Shown: piece by piece, positions 17,974 to 29,666 of the stretch
Layout of the letters: each line of letters begins with the position of its first letter
How positions within the stretch are numbered: position 1 is the stretch's first letter
Origin: Arthrobacter glacialis
Lineage (GTDB): Bacteria; Actinomycetota; Actinomycetes; Actinomycetales; Micrococcaceae
Assembly (NCBI RefSeq): GCF_002909445.1
Contig: NZ_PPXC01000005.1
Span: forward strand, 1 to 64,000
DNA: 64,000 nucleotides
Reading direction: 5' to 3'
The notes under the pieces: generated by a model
What the model saw: the letters and a program-made list of their open reading frames with translations, nothing else
Told to the model about the DNA's origin: nothing
Databases searched by the model: none
Made by a program: the position numbers and the translations under genes

Positions 17974-18834
17974 CTAGCCCACTATGAAGTTGGGGAACGT
18001 GGAAACCTTGTAGAAGGTCAGCCCGATCAGCAGAACAAGGACGGCAGCGATGCCGCCCCACTGGATGAGGTTGCGGTTCTTGGCCGGCGCGTAGGCTATG
18101 GCGGCGGCGCAGAGCGCACCTGCAATCAACCCGCCAAGGTGGGCCTGCCAAGCGATGCCTGGAATGATGAATCCAATGGCCGCGTTGATGAGCAGCAATA
18201 CAACGATTTGCCGAAGATCGCCGCCACGTTTCTTCTGCACCACAAACAGTGCACCAAACAGACCAAATACGGCTCCCGAGGCGCCAACAACCACTGTGTC
18301 CAGCGGCGAGATCAGCAGCACGCCGACCGAACCCGCAAAGGCACTGACAAGGTACAAGGCCACATAGCGGGCCCGGCCAAAGGCCGGTTCCAAGGCGTTG
18401 CCCAGAATCCAAAGCGCGTACATATTGAAGGCGATGTGCATGATGTTGCTCGAATGCAGGAAGGCGCTGGTCACCATGCGCCACGGTTCGGACTCGGTCA
18501 AAAATGGTGCATAGGCAAAATTCTGGAACACAAAGCCATTGGGAATAGCCCAGTCCAGCGCGAAGGCAACAACACAAATTGCCATCAGGGTAATGGTGGC
18601 CACCGGCCGCCCGGTGCGCACTACACCACCGAAAATGGTCCGTCGGGATGGGGTCGACTTCGCGGATTCCCGCACGCAATCCACACACTGAATTCCCACA
18701 GCCGCGCTGCGCTGGCACTCCGGGCATGTTGGCCGCCCGCAACGCTGGCAGCTCACATAGGAGACCCGTTCTGGGTGGCGAGGGCATACGGGAGCCTCTG
18801 AGGGGGCGCCCGGAGGTGGGAAAGCAGAACTCAT
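17974..18834 (-). CDS. Rhomboid family intramembrane serine protease with N-terminal zinc ribbon
   Basis: 286 aa. The N-terminal cytoplasmic part has a cysteine-rich B-box-like zinc ribbon (CPRHPERVSYVSCQRCG ... CPEC ... CVDC). The rhomboid domain has six to seven helices, with the catalytic serine in GASGAVFG, the HIAFNMYALWILG segment and a later membrane His in AHLGGLIAGAL. It cleaves membrane proteins within the bilayer; substrates are unknown. ATG at 18834 (MSSAFPPPG) is preferred over the upstream ATG at 18858. It lies downstream of the cyclophilin gene on the same strand but is separated from it by a terminator hairpin. Confidence 0.93.
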   Translation of the reverse strand: MSSAFPPPGAPSEAPVCPRHPERVSYVSCQRCGRPTCPECQRSAAVGIQCVDCVRESAKSTPSRRTIFGGVVRTGRPVATITLMAICVVAFALDWAIPNGFVFQNFAYAPFLTESEPWRMVTSAFLHSSNIMHIAFNMYALWILGNALEPAFGRARYVALYLVSAFAGSVGVLLISPLDTVVVGASGAVFGLFGALFVVQKKRGGDLRQIVVLLLINAAIGFIIPGIAWQAHLGGLIAGALCAAAIAYAPAKNRNLIQWGGIAAVLVLLIGLTFYKVSTFPNFIVG

Positions 18835-18869
18835 GGATTGGGTCCTAACGAAAAACAAGGAAGGCCTCA

Positions 18870-18899
18870 GCCGCCGGATCCCACAAGGAATCCGGCGGC
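18870..18899. terminator. Hairpin between cyclophilin and rhomboid genes
   Basis: 10-bp perfect stem GCCGCCGGAT / ATCCGGCGGC with a 10-nt loop, placed 25 bases after the ppiA stop (minus strand). No strong T-run follows, so termination may be partial. Confidence 0.6.
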
Positions 18900-18924
18900 C
18901 AAAGCCATGGAGATTACGAGCTTG

Positions 18925-19467
18925 TTAGAGCTGTTCAACCGTGATGGAGTTGATGACAACATCTTCACGCGGCTTGTCGCCTGCGCCTGTTGCCACGCCT
19001 TCAATGGCGTCAACAATTGCCCGTGAGGCCTCATCTGTGACGTCACCGAAGATGGTGTGCTTGCCCTGAAGCCAGCTGGTATTGACAGTGGTGATGAAGA
19101 ACTGTGAACCGTTGGTGCCGCGGCCGCCCTGGATGCCGGCATTTGCCATGGCGAACTTGTAGGGATCGTTGAAGTTCAGATCGGGGTTGATCTCGTCGTC
19201 GAACTGGAAGCCGGGGCCGCCAATTCCGCGACCCAAGGGGTCTCCACCCTGGATCATGAAGTCCTTGATGATGCGGTGGAAGATGGTGCCGTTGTAGAGC
19301 GGCGCGTTGGTCTTCTCACCCGTACCCGGGTGGGTCCACTCAACGGTTCCGGTCGCCAGACCAACAAAGTTGGCCACTGTCTTGGGCGCGTGGTTACCAA
19401 AGAGGTTCACCTCGATATCGCCAAGGCTTGTGCTGATAGTTGCTTTTGCGGTTGGGATAGCAGTCAT
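18925..19467 (-). CDS. ppiA: Peptidyl-prolyl cis-trans isomerase, cyclophilin type
   Basis: 180 aa cytoplasmic cyclophilin. Active-site blocks visible: FHRIIKDFMIQGGDP (Arg of FHR), GSQFFITT, and WLQGKHTIFGDV with the tryptophan and histidine typical of the family. No signal peptide. ATG at 19467 (MTAIPTAKATIST) is taken; an in-frame ATG seven codons upstream (19488) is possible. The same gene lies near gyrA in mycobacteria (Rv0009), so it belongs to the conserved origin neighbourhood. Confidence 0.94.
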   Translation of the reverse strand: MTAIPTAKATISTSLGDIEVNLFGNHAPKTVANFVGLATGTVEWTHPGTGEKTNAPLYNGTIFHRIIKDFMIQGGDPLGRGIGGPGFQFDDEINPDLNFNDPYKFAMANAGIQGGRGTNGSQFFITTVNTSWLQGKHTIFGDVTDEASRAIVDAIEGVATGAGDKPREDVVINSITVEQL

Positions 19468-19606
19468 GGCGATATTCTGCCATGCCATGCTGAAGATTTT
19501 CACGCTTACCGGGCGCATTCCGCGTCAGGCGAACTGTCCAGGGATAGCAAGCAGGCAGCAGGAGACGTAGGCTAAGCCTTGAAACAGCTGAATATCTGGA
19601 GGAAAC

Positions 19607-20653
19607 GTGAAGAAGGTTGACCGCTTTACCCAAGGCCTGGAAGATTCACTCACTACTGGTGTTGACAATGCCATCGAGTGGGCTTCTCCGCATGTTGAAA
19701 ACGCCAAGGACTGGACAGCTCCGCGGGTGGAGGCTGCCTTGAACTGGGCTGTTCCGCGCATTGAGAGGGGCATTGAACAGGCTTCCCCCATGGTTCAGGA
19801 CGGTCTTCGCAAGGCTGCCCAGTACACGGCCGACGGCGTTGCTGCCGTCACGCCGAAGCTCCAGGAAGGCCTCGAGAAGCTTGCGCCACGCATTTCCGAC
19901 GCCGTCGACGGGGCTACCCCGCATATTCAAGAGGTGTTGGACAAGACAGCTCCGGCCATCACCTCGGCCAAGGACAAAGTGGTGGATGACTTCATCCCCA
20001 GGGTTTCGAGCAAGTTGGGTGTAGCAGCCCACGCTGTTGGTTCGGCGTTGGACAGTTCAGCGATGACCCACCAGGTAGAGATTGCTGCGGCGAAACTCAC
20101 AGGCAACAAGAAGGCTCTGGCGAAGGCTGAAAAGGCCGCGTCGCAGGCGAGCAAGAAACTGGCTGCCGAGTTGCACAAAGCCAGCAAGGGAACGAAGAAG
20201 AGCCACAAGGGCTGGATCATTGTGGGCATTGTTGCTGCCGCCAGTGCCGCGGGTGTAGCTGCATGGAAGGCTTCAAAGCCAGTGGCTGATCCGTGGAAGA
20301 CGCCCGCCCCCGTTGCGCCAGCTGCGGTTCCCCCTTCAGTGCCGGCGCCGGTTCCTGCTAACCGCGACGCTGAGAAGGACGTCGAAAACGCTGTTGAAGA
20401 CGTTGTTGAGAAAATCAGCGAAGGCGCCAAGAACGCCGCCGGGACCGTGAAGGAGCAGGCGGCAGAGATCGTCAAGGACTCCTCTGACGCAGTTGAGTCT
20501 GACTCAATTGAGAAAGCCAAGGAGAGTGCCGCCGAGGCCGTTACCAAGGCCAAGGAAGCTGCGGCAGGGGCCGCGTCTACGGCAAAACACGCTGTCACCG
20601 ACGCGGTGGGCGATGGAACTCCCAAGCCCAAGCCCACAGGGCCCAAGAGCTAG
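19607..20653 (+). CDS. Pro-punctuated 11-mer repeat membrane protein, LEA/apolipoprotein-like
   Basis: 348 aa, GTG start after TGGAGG. Residues about 20-145 are made of roughly nine units with an 11-residue period and a proline at a fixed place: WTAPRVEAALN, WAVPRIERGIE, VTPKLQEGLEK, LAPRISDAVDG, ATPHIQEVLDK and similar. This predicts short amphipathic helices. A Lys-rich helix (about 165-200) precedes a single membrane segment (KGWIIVGIVAAASAAGVAAW, about 203-222). A Pro-rich linker follows, then a Glu/Lys/Ala-rich C-terminal half resembling late-embryogenesis-abundant or apolipoprotein helices. I know no experimentally defined function; similar hypothetical proteins occur in related Arthrobacter. 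Membrane or surface association is inferred. Confidence 0.8.
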   Translation: MKKVDRFTQGLEDSLTTGVDNAIEWASPHVENAKDWTAPRVEAALNWAVPRIERGIEQASPMVQDGLRKAAQYTADGVAAVTPKLQEGLEKLAPRISDAVDGATPHIQEVLDKTAPAITSAKDKVVDDFIPRVSSKLGVAAHAVGSALDSSAMTHQVEIAAAKLTGNKKALAKAEKAASQASKKLAAELHKASKGTKKSHKGWIIVGIVAAASAAGVAAWKASKPVADPWKTPAPVAPAAVPPSVPAPVPANRDAEKDVENAVEDVVEKISEGAKNAAGTVKEQAAEIVKDSSDAVESDSIEKAKESAAEAVTKAKEAAAGAASTAKHAVTDAVGDGTPKPKPTGPKS

Positions 20654-20678
20654 CTTCCAGCGCGCAACAGAGCATGAA

Positions 20679-20721
20679 ACGGCAGGTGCCCGGATCCTTG
20701 ACCGGGCACCTGCCGTTGTTT
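20679..20721 (+). terminator. Rho-independent terminator
   Basis: 15-bp perfect stem ACGGCAGGTGCCCGG / CCGGGCACCTGCCGT (20679-20693 with 20702-20716) followed by TGTTT, 25 bases after the repeat-protein stop. It may also serve the convergent DMT exporter gene. Confidence 0.85.
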
Positions 20722-20744
20722 AACGGGTCATCTGAGGGTGCAGA

Positions 20745-21617
20745 TCATCTTTCCTGTTTGAGTCCGCTGCGTCCCTGGCGCAGAATGACCACTGCCAGGC
20801 CTGCCAAAATTAGGCCAAGTCCTAGGTAGGTTCCCGGCGGCAGGGCTTCGGCAAGGAAAATGGCAGCCAAAATAGCGGCTCCTGGAATCTCCACCAGAAT
20901 CATCATGGACACCACCAGCGGCGAAATGGTGGCCAGCAGGTAGTTGAAGATGGTGTGGCCAAAAAGTTGGGCCGCCACAGTCACGCCCACGATCCCCCAC
21001 CAGGCCTCGGCGGGGATGTCCACCAGTGGCTGGCCAAAAGCAAAACACATCAGCAGCAAAATCACCGAGCACAGGCCATAGCAGAGGCTTGAATAAACGC
21101 CCGTGGAAAGGCTTTTGCGGGCCTTGGCCCCCGCCAAGGTGTAAACCGCTGCCAGGGCGCCTCCTGCAAGCGCCAGAACGTCTCCTACCAAGGCTTCGCG
21201 GGACACTCCCATGTCAAAGCCTGTGATGACCACTACGCCAAGCATGGCGGCGCCCAATCCCAGCAGAATGGGACGAGGCGGCTTTGAGCCCCTGATCCAC
21301 TGGAAGAGGGCTATCCACGCCGCCTGAAGGCACACCAAGGCCGTAGCGACCGCCACACTGGTCATTTTTACGGAGGTGATGAAACAGGCGAAGTGCAGTG
21401 CCAAGGCAGTTGCAGCAATGGCTGTGTATTTCAGTTCCTGGCGGGTCAACGCCTTTAAAAACCCAGGATTCTTAATGAGAGCCGGGGTGCCTAGGGCTAG
21501 TGCACCCAACACGTTGCGCCACAAGGCAATGGTCAGTGCGGGGGCTGCAGTGGCTGCCATGATGGGACCGGAGGCCGAAACGCCCAGGATCCCTACGATG
21601 GCCAGGAAAAATATCAC
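20745..21617 (-). CDS. DMT superfamily (EamA) transporter
   Basis: 290 aa with ten predicted helices in two EamA repeats (about 5-135 and 145-280), the usual size for a drug/metabolite exporter of the inner membrane. Helix ends carry the family's short charged loops (for example GSKPPRP and AKARKS). The substrate cannot be told from sequence. It stands alone between a repeat-protein gene and the tRNA-Ala gene, downstream of the tRNA terminator. Confidence 0.88.
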   Translation of the reverse strand: MIFFLAIVGILGVSASGPIMAATAAPALTIALWRNVLGALALGTPALIKNPGFLKALTRQELKYTAIAATALALHFACFITSVKMTSVAVATALVCLQAAWIALFQWIRGSKPPRPILLGLGAAMLGVVVITGFDMGVSREALVGDVLALAGGALAAVYTLAGAKARKSLSTGVYSSLCYGLCSVILLLMCFAFGQPLVDIPAEAWWGIVGVTVAAQLFGHTIFNYLLATISPLVVSMMILVEIPGAAILAAIFLAEALPPGTYLGLGLILAGLAVVILRQGRSGLKQER

Positions 21618-21654
21618 CCCTCAAGCGTAGGGGGTGACCTACAGGCTTAAGACA

Positions 21655-21686
21655 AAACAACCCCGGTCCAAAGACCGGGGTTGTTT
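21655..21686. terminator. Terminator downstream of tRNA-Ala
   Basis: Perfect 14-bp stem AAACAACCCCGGTC / GACCGGGGTTGTTT with a 4-nt loop; a T-run is present in both orientations. On the minus strand it begins a few bases after the CCA end of the tRNA. Confidence 0.85.
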
Positions 21687-21690
21687 CCCA

Positions 21691-21766
21691 TGGTGGAGGC
21701 ACGGGGACTCGAACCCCGAACCCCCTGCTTGCAAAGCAGGTGCGCTACCAATTGCGCCATGCCCCC
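21691..21766 (-). tRNA. tRNA-Ala (TGC)
   Basis: 76 nt including an encoded 3' CCA. Acceptor GGGGGCA pairs with TGCCTCC, the anticodon stem-loop CTGCTTTGCAAGCAG has anticodon TGC, and the T-arm is GGGGTTCGAGTCCCC. Confidence 0.95.
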
Positions 21767-21806
21767 ATGAGGCTTGTTCAGTATATCTGTAACAAGTTCA
21801 AAAGAT

Positions 21807-21926
21807 TCAATTGACTGAATCAGTTGCCTTGCTCCAGGTTGCCTTCGCAACTTTGGATTCCCGCCGCTTCTTATTCAAGAAAACCGCTGCACTGAGAGCT
21901 GCGACCAAGATCATCAACTTCTTCAC
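21807..21926 (-). CDS. DLW-39 family small protein
   Basis: 39-aa open frame between tRNA-Ala and tRNA-Ile, GTG start preceded by AAGGATGG. The protein is MKKLMILVAALSAAVFL followed by a basic stretch NKKRRESK and the end ATWSKATDSVN. The exact length of 39 residues, the N-terminal hydrophobic helix, the basic segment, the tryptophan near the C-terminus and the position next to the tRNA-Ile/Ala genes downstream of gyrA fit the actinobacterial DLW-39 family, although the D-L-W triplet reads A-T-W here. Function is unknown. Confidence 0.75.
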   Translation of the reverse strand: MKKLMILVAALSAAVFLNKKRRESKVAKATWSKATDSVN

Positions 21927-21962
21927 TACAAACCATCCTTGCCTAAGAACCTTTAGGTTCCG

Positions 21963-22036
21963 TGGGCGCACCAGGACTTGAACCTGGGACCTCTTCGTTA
22001 TCAGCGAAGCGCTCTAACCGCCTGAGCTATGCGCCC
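21963..22036 (-). tRNA. tRNA-Ile (GAT)
   Basis: 74 nt without encoded CCA. Acceptor GGGCGCA pairs with TGCGCCC, the anticodon arm is CTTCGCTGATAACGAAG (anticodon GAT), and the T-arm is CCAGGTTCAAGTCCTGG. Its place downstream of gyrA is conserved in actinobacteria. Confidence 0.95.
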
Positions 22037-22083
22037 TTCCGGCCCTGTTCGGGCCGAGACAAAACTTTACCGCACACTTTCCC

Positions 22084-22140
22084 AAAATCCCAAATCGGCG
22101 GGTCCTAGGCCTGCTCGGACCCGCCGATTCAAGGGATTTT
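22084..22140 (-). terminator. Terminator of the gyrA-DUF3566 operon
   Basis: Inner stem AATCGGCGGGTCC / GGACCCGCCGATT extended by outer AAAATCCC / GGGATTTT (22084-22091 with 22133-22140), 17 bases after the DUF3566 stop on the minus strand, ending in a T-run. Confidence 0.8.
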
Positions 22141-22157
22141 GGCGATATTTCTACCTG

Positions 22158-22706
22158 TTAGTCATCGGTCAGGGTAACGCCGATGCCGCCGACCAAGGTG
22201 GCCGAGATGTTGTACAGGAACGCTGAAAGCACCGAAAGGGTTGTCAGCAGCAAGACATTCACCACGGCAACGATCGTTGAGAACGACGCAACCTGGCCCA
22301 GCGACACAATCGTCAACAGGTCAATGGGTGTGCCGCCCTCCTTGCCCTGAATGTCATTGATGAAGGAGTTGACAGTGTCAAACAACCCAATGGTGTCCAG
22401 CACCGTCCACAGCACAATGGAAGCCACAACGGTGACGATGCCCAGTGCAACCGACAGCAGGAACGCCATCTTCAGCACGGACCACGGCTCAACTTTGCTC
22501 ACCAAAAGGCGTGCTCGGCGGGCTTTTGCCTTGGGTGCGGGCTTGACCAGCGCCGGCGCTGTTTTGGGCGCTGGCTTAGGTGCTGGGCGCTTCGCCGCAG
22601 CACTCGTGGTGGTTGCCGGAGCAACGCCAGGCCGCTGCGGAGGGCGCGCCGGAGCACCTACCCTCGGGGCGGAACCAGGCCGCGGAATCGGGTTATTGGC
22701 GCTCAA
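22158..22706 (-). CDS. DUF3566 domain membrane protein
   Basis: 182 aa. A Pro/Ala/Lys-rich disordered N-terminus (1-65) precedes the DUF3566 core with two long membrane helices (about 76-100 and 130-165). The family is conserved directly downstream of gyrA in actinobacteria (Rv0007 in M. tuberculosis) but its function is not established. It overlaps the gyrA stop by four bases, so it is translated from the gyrA transcript. Confidence 0.92.
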   Translation of the reverse strand: MSANNPIPRPGSAPRVGAPARPPQRPGVAPATTTSAAAKRPAPKPAPKTAPALVKPAPKAKARRARLLVSKVEPWSVLKMAFLLSVALGIVTVVASIVLWTVLDTIGLFDTVNSFINDIQGKEGGTPIDLLTIVSLGQVASFSTIVAVVNVLLLTTLSVLSAFLYNISATLVGGIGVTLTDD

Positions 22707-25348
22707 TCGGTACCTCCAGTTGTTCCATCTTCGTTGCTTAACGGTACTTCATCAAGCTGAGGCTCACCTTCGAGAGCACCCTCAACGGATTCTTCAGGGA
22801 CGTCAGTTTGTACTGACTCATCTTCGTCATCAAGGCCCCGCTCGCTGTTTCGGGCCACCTCAATGATGCGGTCGTTCTTGTCCGGCTTGGCAAAGATGAC
22901 ACCCATGGTGTCACGGCCTTTGGCGGGCACTTCCGAGACGTTGGAGCGCACCACCTTGCCGCCGCTCATCACGACCAAAACCTCGTCATCCTCTTGAACA
23001 ATCAAGGCACCAACCAGGTCTCCGCGGTCGTCGGCGAGCTTGGCAACCTTGATGCCCAAACCGCCTCGACCCTGCAAGCGGTATTCACTGACGGCTGTGC
23101 GCTTTGCATAGCCACCCTCCGTGACAATAAACACATATGAGTCTTCGGTGACAACATCGGCGGCAAGAAGTTCATCAAAGTCACGGAATTTCATGCCCGT
23201 GACGCCCGATGTTGCCCTGCCCATGGGCCGCAACGCCTCATTGCTGGCGGTGAACCGGATGGATTGGCCCTTGCGGGACACCAGCAGCAGGTCGTCGCTG
23301 TCGGACACCAGCTGGGCTGAGACCAGCTCATCACCGTCGCGCAGATTGATGGCAATGACTCCAGCCGAACGGTTGGTGTCGTAGTCCGCCAAGGAAGTCT
23401 TCTTGACAAGACCGTTCTTGGTGGCCAGTACCAGGTAGGGGGACTGCTGGTAGTCCTTGAGCTCCATGACCTGGGCGATTTTCTCGTCAGGCTGGAAGGC
23501 CAGCAGGTTCGCCACGTGCTGTCCCTTGGCGTCACGGCCGGCTTCAGCGAGCTCGTAGGCCTTGGCCCGGTAGACGCGGCCCAGGTTGGTGAAGAACAGC
23601 AGCCAGTGGTGGGTGGTGGTGACAAAGAAATGCTCGACGACGTCGTCGCCCCTCAGCGCTGCTCCCTTGACCCCCTTACCGCCACGGTGCTGGGAACGGT
23701 AGTTATCGCTTCGGGTGCGCTTTACATAGCCGCCCCGGGTAATGGTGACAACCATTTCCTCTTCAGGGATGAGGTCTTCCATGCTCATGTTGGGGTCGTA
23801 GCCCATCATAATTTCGGTGCGGCGGTCATCACCAAAGCGGGCAGTGATTTCAGCTAGTTCGTCGCTGACGATACCCCGCTGAATTTCAGGATCGGCCAGG
23901 ATTCGGTTGAACTCGGTGATCATGCCCTCGAGCACGTTGTGGCGATCAGTGATCTTTTGGTGTTCCAAGGCTGCCAAACGGCGCAGCTGCATGTCCAAAA
24001 TGGCCTTGGCCTGGATCTCGTCAATGTCCAGCAGCTGGATCAAGCCGTCGCGGGCTTCCTCCGTGGTGGATGAGCGTCGAATCAACGCGATGACCTCGTC
24101 AAGGGCGTCAAGGGCCTTCAACAGTGCGCGCTGAATGTGAGCTTCTTCTTCCGCCTTGCGCAGGCGGAATCTGGTGCGGCGGACAATGACGTCCATCTGG
24201 TGGGTTACCCAGTGGCGAATAAAAGCATCCAAGGGCAGCGTGCGGGGGACACCGTCAACGATGGCCAACATGTTGGCGCTGAAGTTTTCCTGCAGCTGAG
24301 TGTGCTTGTACAGGTTGTTCAGAACAACCTTCGCTACGGCGTCGCGCTTGAGCACGACAACCAGGCGCTGGCCCGTGCGTCCGGAAGTCTCGTCACGGAG
24401 GTCAGCGATGCCGGAAATCTTGCCGTCCTTGACCAGATCGGCGATCTTGATGGCCAAATTGTCAGGGTTGGCCTGGAACGGCAGTTCGGTAACTACCAAG
24501 CAGGTGCGGCCCTGAATTTCTTCAACGTTAACTACAGCACGCATGGTGATGGAACCACGGCCAGTCCTGTAAGCATCTTCGATGCCCTTGCGGCCCAAAA
24601 TCTGGGCACCTGTGGGGAAGTCGGGGCCCTTGACACGCTCAATGAGTGCCTCCAGGAGTTCTTCGCGTCCCACATTGGGGTTGGCCAAGTACCATTGGAC
24701 GCCCTCGGCAACTTCGCGGAGGTTGTGCGGGGGAATATTGGTGGCCATACCCACGGCAATGCCCGAGGAACCGTTGACCAGAAGGTTCGGGAACCTTGAG
24801 GGCAAAATGGTGGGCTCTTGGTTCTTGCCGTCATAGTTGTCCTGAAAATCGACGGTTTCCTCGTCGATGTCCCTGACCATTTCCATGGCGATGGGTGCCA
24901 TTTTTGTTTCGGTGTAACGAGGCGCAGCAGCGCCGTCATTGCCCGGTGAGCCAAAGTTGCCCTGTCCCAGTGCCAAGGGGTAGCGCATGGTCCAGTCTTG
25001 GATCAGGCGTACCAAGGCATCGTAAATGGAGCTGTCGCCATGGGGGTGGTACTGACCCATGACTTCACCCACCACGCGGGCGCACTTGTTGAAGGAGCGC
25101 TCGGGGCGGTATCCGCCGTCGAACATGGCGTACAGCACGCGGCGGTGCACAGGCTTGAGCCCATCACGGACGTCGGGGAGCGCGCGGCCCACGATGACCG
25201 CCATGGCGTAGTCGAGGTAGGAGCGTTTCATCTCCTCCTGGAGATCAATTTGCTCAATCTTGTCGTGCATTACATTGCCTTCAAGGACGTCATTTCCCGT
25301 GGCATCCACGGAAATATCGTCTGGATTCTGAGGTGTTTCGTCACTCAT
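22703..25348 (-). CDS. gyrA: DNA gyrase subunit A
   Basis: 881 aa, complete. Catalytic tyrosine Y145 in [10 protein letters not shown]. The quinolone-resistance region reads [10 protein letters not shown] (101-110), so the positions equal to E. coli S83 and D87 (S106 and D110) are the susceptible-type residues. The C-terminal DNA-wrapping domain has the GyrA box as QHRGGKG instead of the common QRRGGKG. Acidic tail. With GyrB it introduces negative supercoils. It follows gyrB after about 70 bases on the same strand and is probably co-transcribed with it. Confidence 0.98.
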   Translation of the reverse strand: MSDETPQNPDDISVDATGNDVLEGNVMHDKIEQIDLQEEMKRSYLDYAMAVIVGRALPDVRDGLKPVHRRVLYAMFDGGYRPERSFNKCARVVGEVMGQYHPHGDSSIYDALVRLIQDWTMRYPLALGQGNFGSPGNDGAAAPRYTETKMAPIAMEMVRDIDEETVDFQDNYDGKNQEPTILPSRFPNLLVNGSSGIAVGMATNIPPHNLREVAEGVQWYLANPNVGREELLEALIERVKGPDFPTGAQILGRKGIEDAYRTGRGSITMRAVVNVEEIQGRTCLVVTELPFQANPDNLAIKIADLVKDGKISGIADLRDETSGRTGQRLVVVLKRDAVAKVVLNNLYKHTQLQENFSANMLAIVDGVPRTLPLDAFIRHWVTHQMDVIVRRTRFRLRKAEEEAHIQRALLKALDALDEVIALIRRSSTTEEARDGLIQLLDIDEIQAKAILDMQLRRLAALEHQKITDRHNVLEGMITEFNRILADPEIQRGIVSDELAEITARFGDDRRTEIMMGYDPNMSMEDLIPEEEMVVTITRGGYVKRTRSDNYRSQHRGGKGVKGAALRGDDVVEHFFVTTTHHWLLFFTNLGRVYRAKAYELAEAGRDAKGQHVANLLAFQPDEKIAQVMELKDYQQSPYLVLATKNGLVKKTSLADYDTNRSAGVIAINLRDGDELVSAQLVSDSDDLLLVSRKGQSIRFTASNEALRPMGRATSGVTGMKFRDFDELLAADVVTEDSYVFIVTEGGYAKRTAVSEYRLQGRGGLGIKVAKLADDRGDLVGALIVQEDDEVLVVMSGGKVVRSNVSEVPAKGRDTMGVIFAKPDKNDRIIEVARNSERGLDDEDESVQTDVPEESVEGALEGEPQLDEVPLSNEDGTTGGTD

Positions 25349-25418
25349 AGTTCTTTATATTCCATTCGCAATATATGTCTGATTCGCTCTATAACTAGGG
25401 GGGTATATCTTGCCCTGG

Positions 25419-27841
<2,423 letters not shown>

Positions 27842-28432
27842 CTACCCGTAAGTGTCCCGGGGACCACGGCCCTTCACAGTGCGGAAACCCTTGCGCCAAC
27901 TTGGTGCGGCAGGTCCCAGCACAAGAATTTTTGTCACCACGCCCCGGCCAAGATCGGCGTCAAATTTGGCCAACAGTGACGATGATAGCAACCGCAACTG
28001 GGTGGCCCAGCTGGTGGAATCGCATCTGACGTGAAGCGTTGTTGCTTCAAAACTCTCCGGCTGGCAGTGGGCTGCTATCTCCGGTCCCACCAACGTGTCC
28101 CACTGCGCCATGACCGAGCCCACGGCCAGCGGGGAACTCCACCCACGGTCCGAGACCAGCCGGCTCACAACGTTGCCCAGCCCCAAAGGATCCCTGCCGC
28201 CGCCATATTTGGCATCGAGAAACGGCTGCCGTTTTGCCTTGGGCGTGGCTTTTTCACCCAATCTGCTTCGGGGGATCCGCAATTCTCCACGGCTTTTGGC
28301 GATGGTGCGCATCCGGTTCAGGGCTGCCTGGGCCGCATCCACTTCTGTGACATGGTCCGTGGCTGCCGCGAGTTTGCTGCGTCTTATTCCCGTGGGGTCG
28401 CTGCTTGAGGGACCGTTGGGATCCTCACTCAT
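27842..28432 (-). CDS. DUF721 (DciA-family) protein
   Basis: 196 aa. The C-terminal 110 residues form the DUF721 domain (VSRLVSDRGWSSPLAVGSV, then WDTLVGPEIAAHCQPE, and STSWATQLRLLSSSLLAKF). The N-terminal part is basic and likely disordered. Members related to DciA load or support the replicative helicase; that function is shown in other bacteria and is inferred here from the domain and from the place between recF and gyrB. The start ATG at 28432 overlaps the recF stop by eight bases. Confidence 0.9.
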   Translation of the reverse strand: MSEDPNGPSSSDPTGIRRSKLAAATDHVTEVDAAQAALNRMRTIAKSRGELRIPRSRLGEKATPKAKRQPFLDAKYGGGRDPLGLGNVVSRLVSDRGWSSPLAVGSVMAQWDTLVGPEIAAHCQPESFEATTLHVRCDSTSWATQLRLLSSSLLAKFDADLGRGVVTKILVLGPAAPSWRKGFRTVKGRGPRDTYG

Positions 28433-29645
28433 GGGGAACCACTCCACCTGGAATGACCTGGACCTTGGAGCCGGACAGCTCCTCGGGAATATCTTCTGCC
28501 ACGGCAGCTGTCACCAAAACCTGTTCGGCCGAGCCAACCATCACTGCCAATTTTTTCCGCCGTTGGGCATCGAGTTCAGCAAAAACATCATCAAGAATCA
28601 GGATGGGCTGGTTTCCGGCCACATGTTTGTCTTCATCAAGTACATGGAATGAGGCAAGCCGCAGCGCCAGGGCAATGGACCAGGATTCCCCATGGGAAGC
28701 ATAGCCGCGGGCCGGGGCCTGGCCCAGAAGCAGGTCCAACTCATCCCTGTGCGGCCCCACCAATGACATACCGCGGTCAAGTTCACGGGCACGGGACCTC
28801 TGCAGCTCGGCACCATACATCGACGCAAGTTCTTCCACACTGAAAAGCGAAAGATCCACGTCCTCGCCTGCACCAGGAGCATCGGCGACACCGAAAGTGT
28901 CGGGGGAGGCGCCGTCGTGCGCGGAAGTGTCAGCCAAACTGCTGAGGTAGTTGGCCCGCAAAAGTTTGGAACCATCGGTCAGCTGGGCATAAGCCTCGGC
29001 CATGTGGGGGCGCAGGCGGTTGAGTAAATCGAGCCTGGCAGCCAACAAATTTGCGGCAACGGCGGCCAGGTGCTGGTCCCACACATCCAAGGTTGCCAGC
29101 TGAACTTCCGGGACACCCGATCGGGAAAAATGGGCTGCCCTTGCGGACTTCAACAGTGCATTGCGCTGTTTGAGTACCCTGTCATAGTCGCTGCGCGTGG
29201 CAGCATGCCTAGGCATCAAAACAACCAACAGGTCATCCAAAAACCGGCGCCGGTTCCCGGGATCACCCTTTACCAAGGCCAAATCCTCCGGCGCAAACAG
29301 GACGGTCCGGCAGATACCCAAAATATCGCGGGACCTGATCGGGTTGGCCCGATTGATGCGTGCACGGTTGGCCCGTGATGCGTTGATTTCCACCTCCACC
29401 ATGACCTTTTGCTCGGCGCGAACCAACTGTGCCCGGATGAGGGCCCGTTCAGTGCCGAAGCGCAAAAGAGGCCCGTCCTGGCTTACTCTGTGGGAAGAAA
29501 GGGTTGAAAGATAGCCGATCGCTTCCACCAGATTAGTTTTGCCCAAACCGTTGGAACCAACAAGCACAGTTACACCGGGGCTAAGCGTTAGATCCACCTG
29601 GGCGTAACTGCGGAAATCGGTGAGGGAAAGATGTTCAAGATACAT
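28425..29645 (-). CDS. recF: DNA replication/repair protein RecF
   Basis: 406-aa SMC-like ATPase for gap repair and RecFOR loading of RecA. It begins MYLEHLSLTDFRSY and has Walker A GSNGLGKTN (about 33-41). The signature/Walker B region reads ILILDDVFAELDAQRRKKL, close to the C-terminus. A roughly 35-residue acidic insertion (around SAHDGASPDTFGVADAPG) makes it a little longer than the usual 360-400. It follows gnd by 21 bases and overlaps the DUF721 gene. Confidence 0.96.
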   Translation of the reverse strand: MYLEHLSLTDFRSYAQVDLTLSPGVTVLVGSNGLGKTNLVEAIGYLSTLSSHRVSQDGPLLRFGTERALIRAQLVRAEQKVMVEVEINASRANRARINRANPIRSRDILGICRTVLFAPEDLALVKGDPGNRRRFLDDLLVVLMPRHAATRSDYDRVLKQRNALLKSARAAHFSRSGVPEVQLATLDVWDQHLAAVAANLLAARLDLLNRLRPHMAEAYAQLTDGSKLLRANYLSSLADTSAHDGASPDTFGVADAPGAGEDVDLSLFSVEELASMYGAELQRSRARELDRGMSLVGPHRDELDLLLGQAPARGYASHGESWSIALALRLASFHVLDEDKHVAGNQPILILDDVFAELDAQRRKKLAVMVGSAEQVLVTAAVAEDIPEELSGSKVQVIPGGVVPHE

Positions 29646-29666
29646 TGAGCTGAGAATTATCCACTG

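Noticed and set aside
24137-24799. 220-aa antisense frame in gyrA
   Set aside because: Shadow of gyrA, no independent support.
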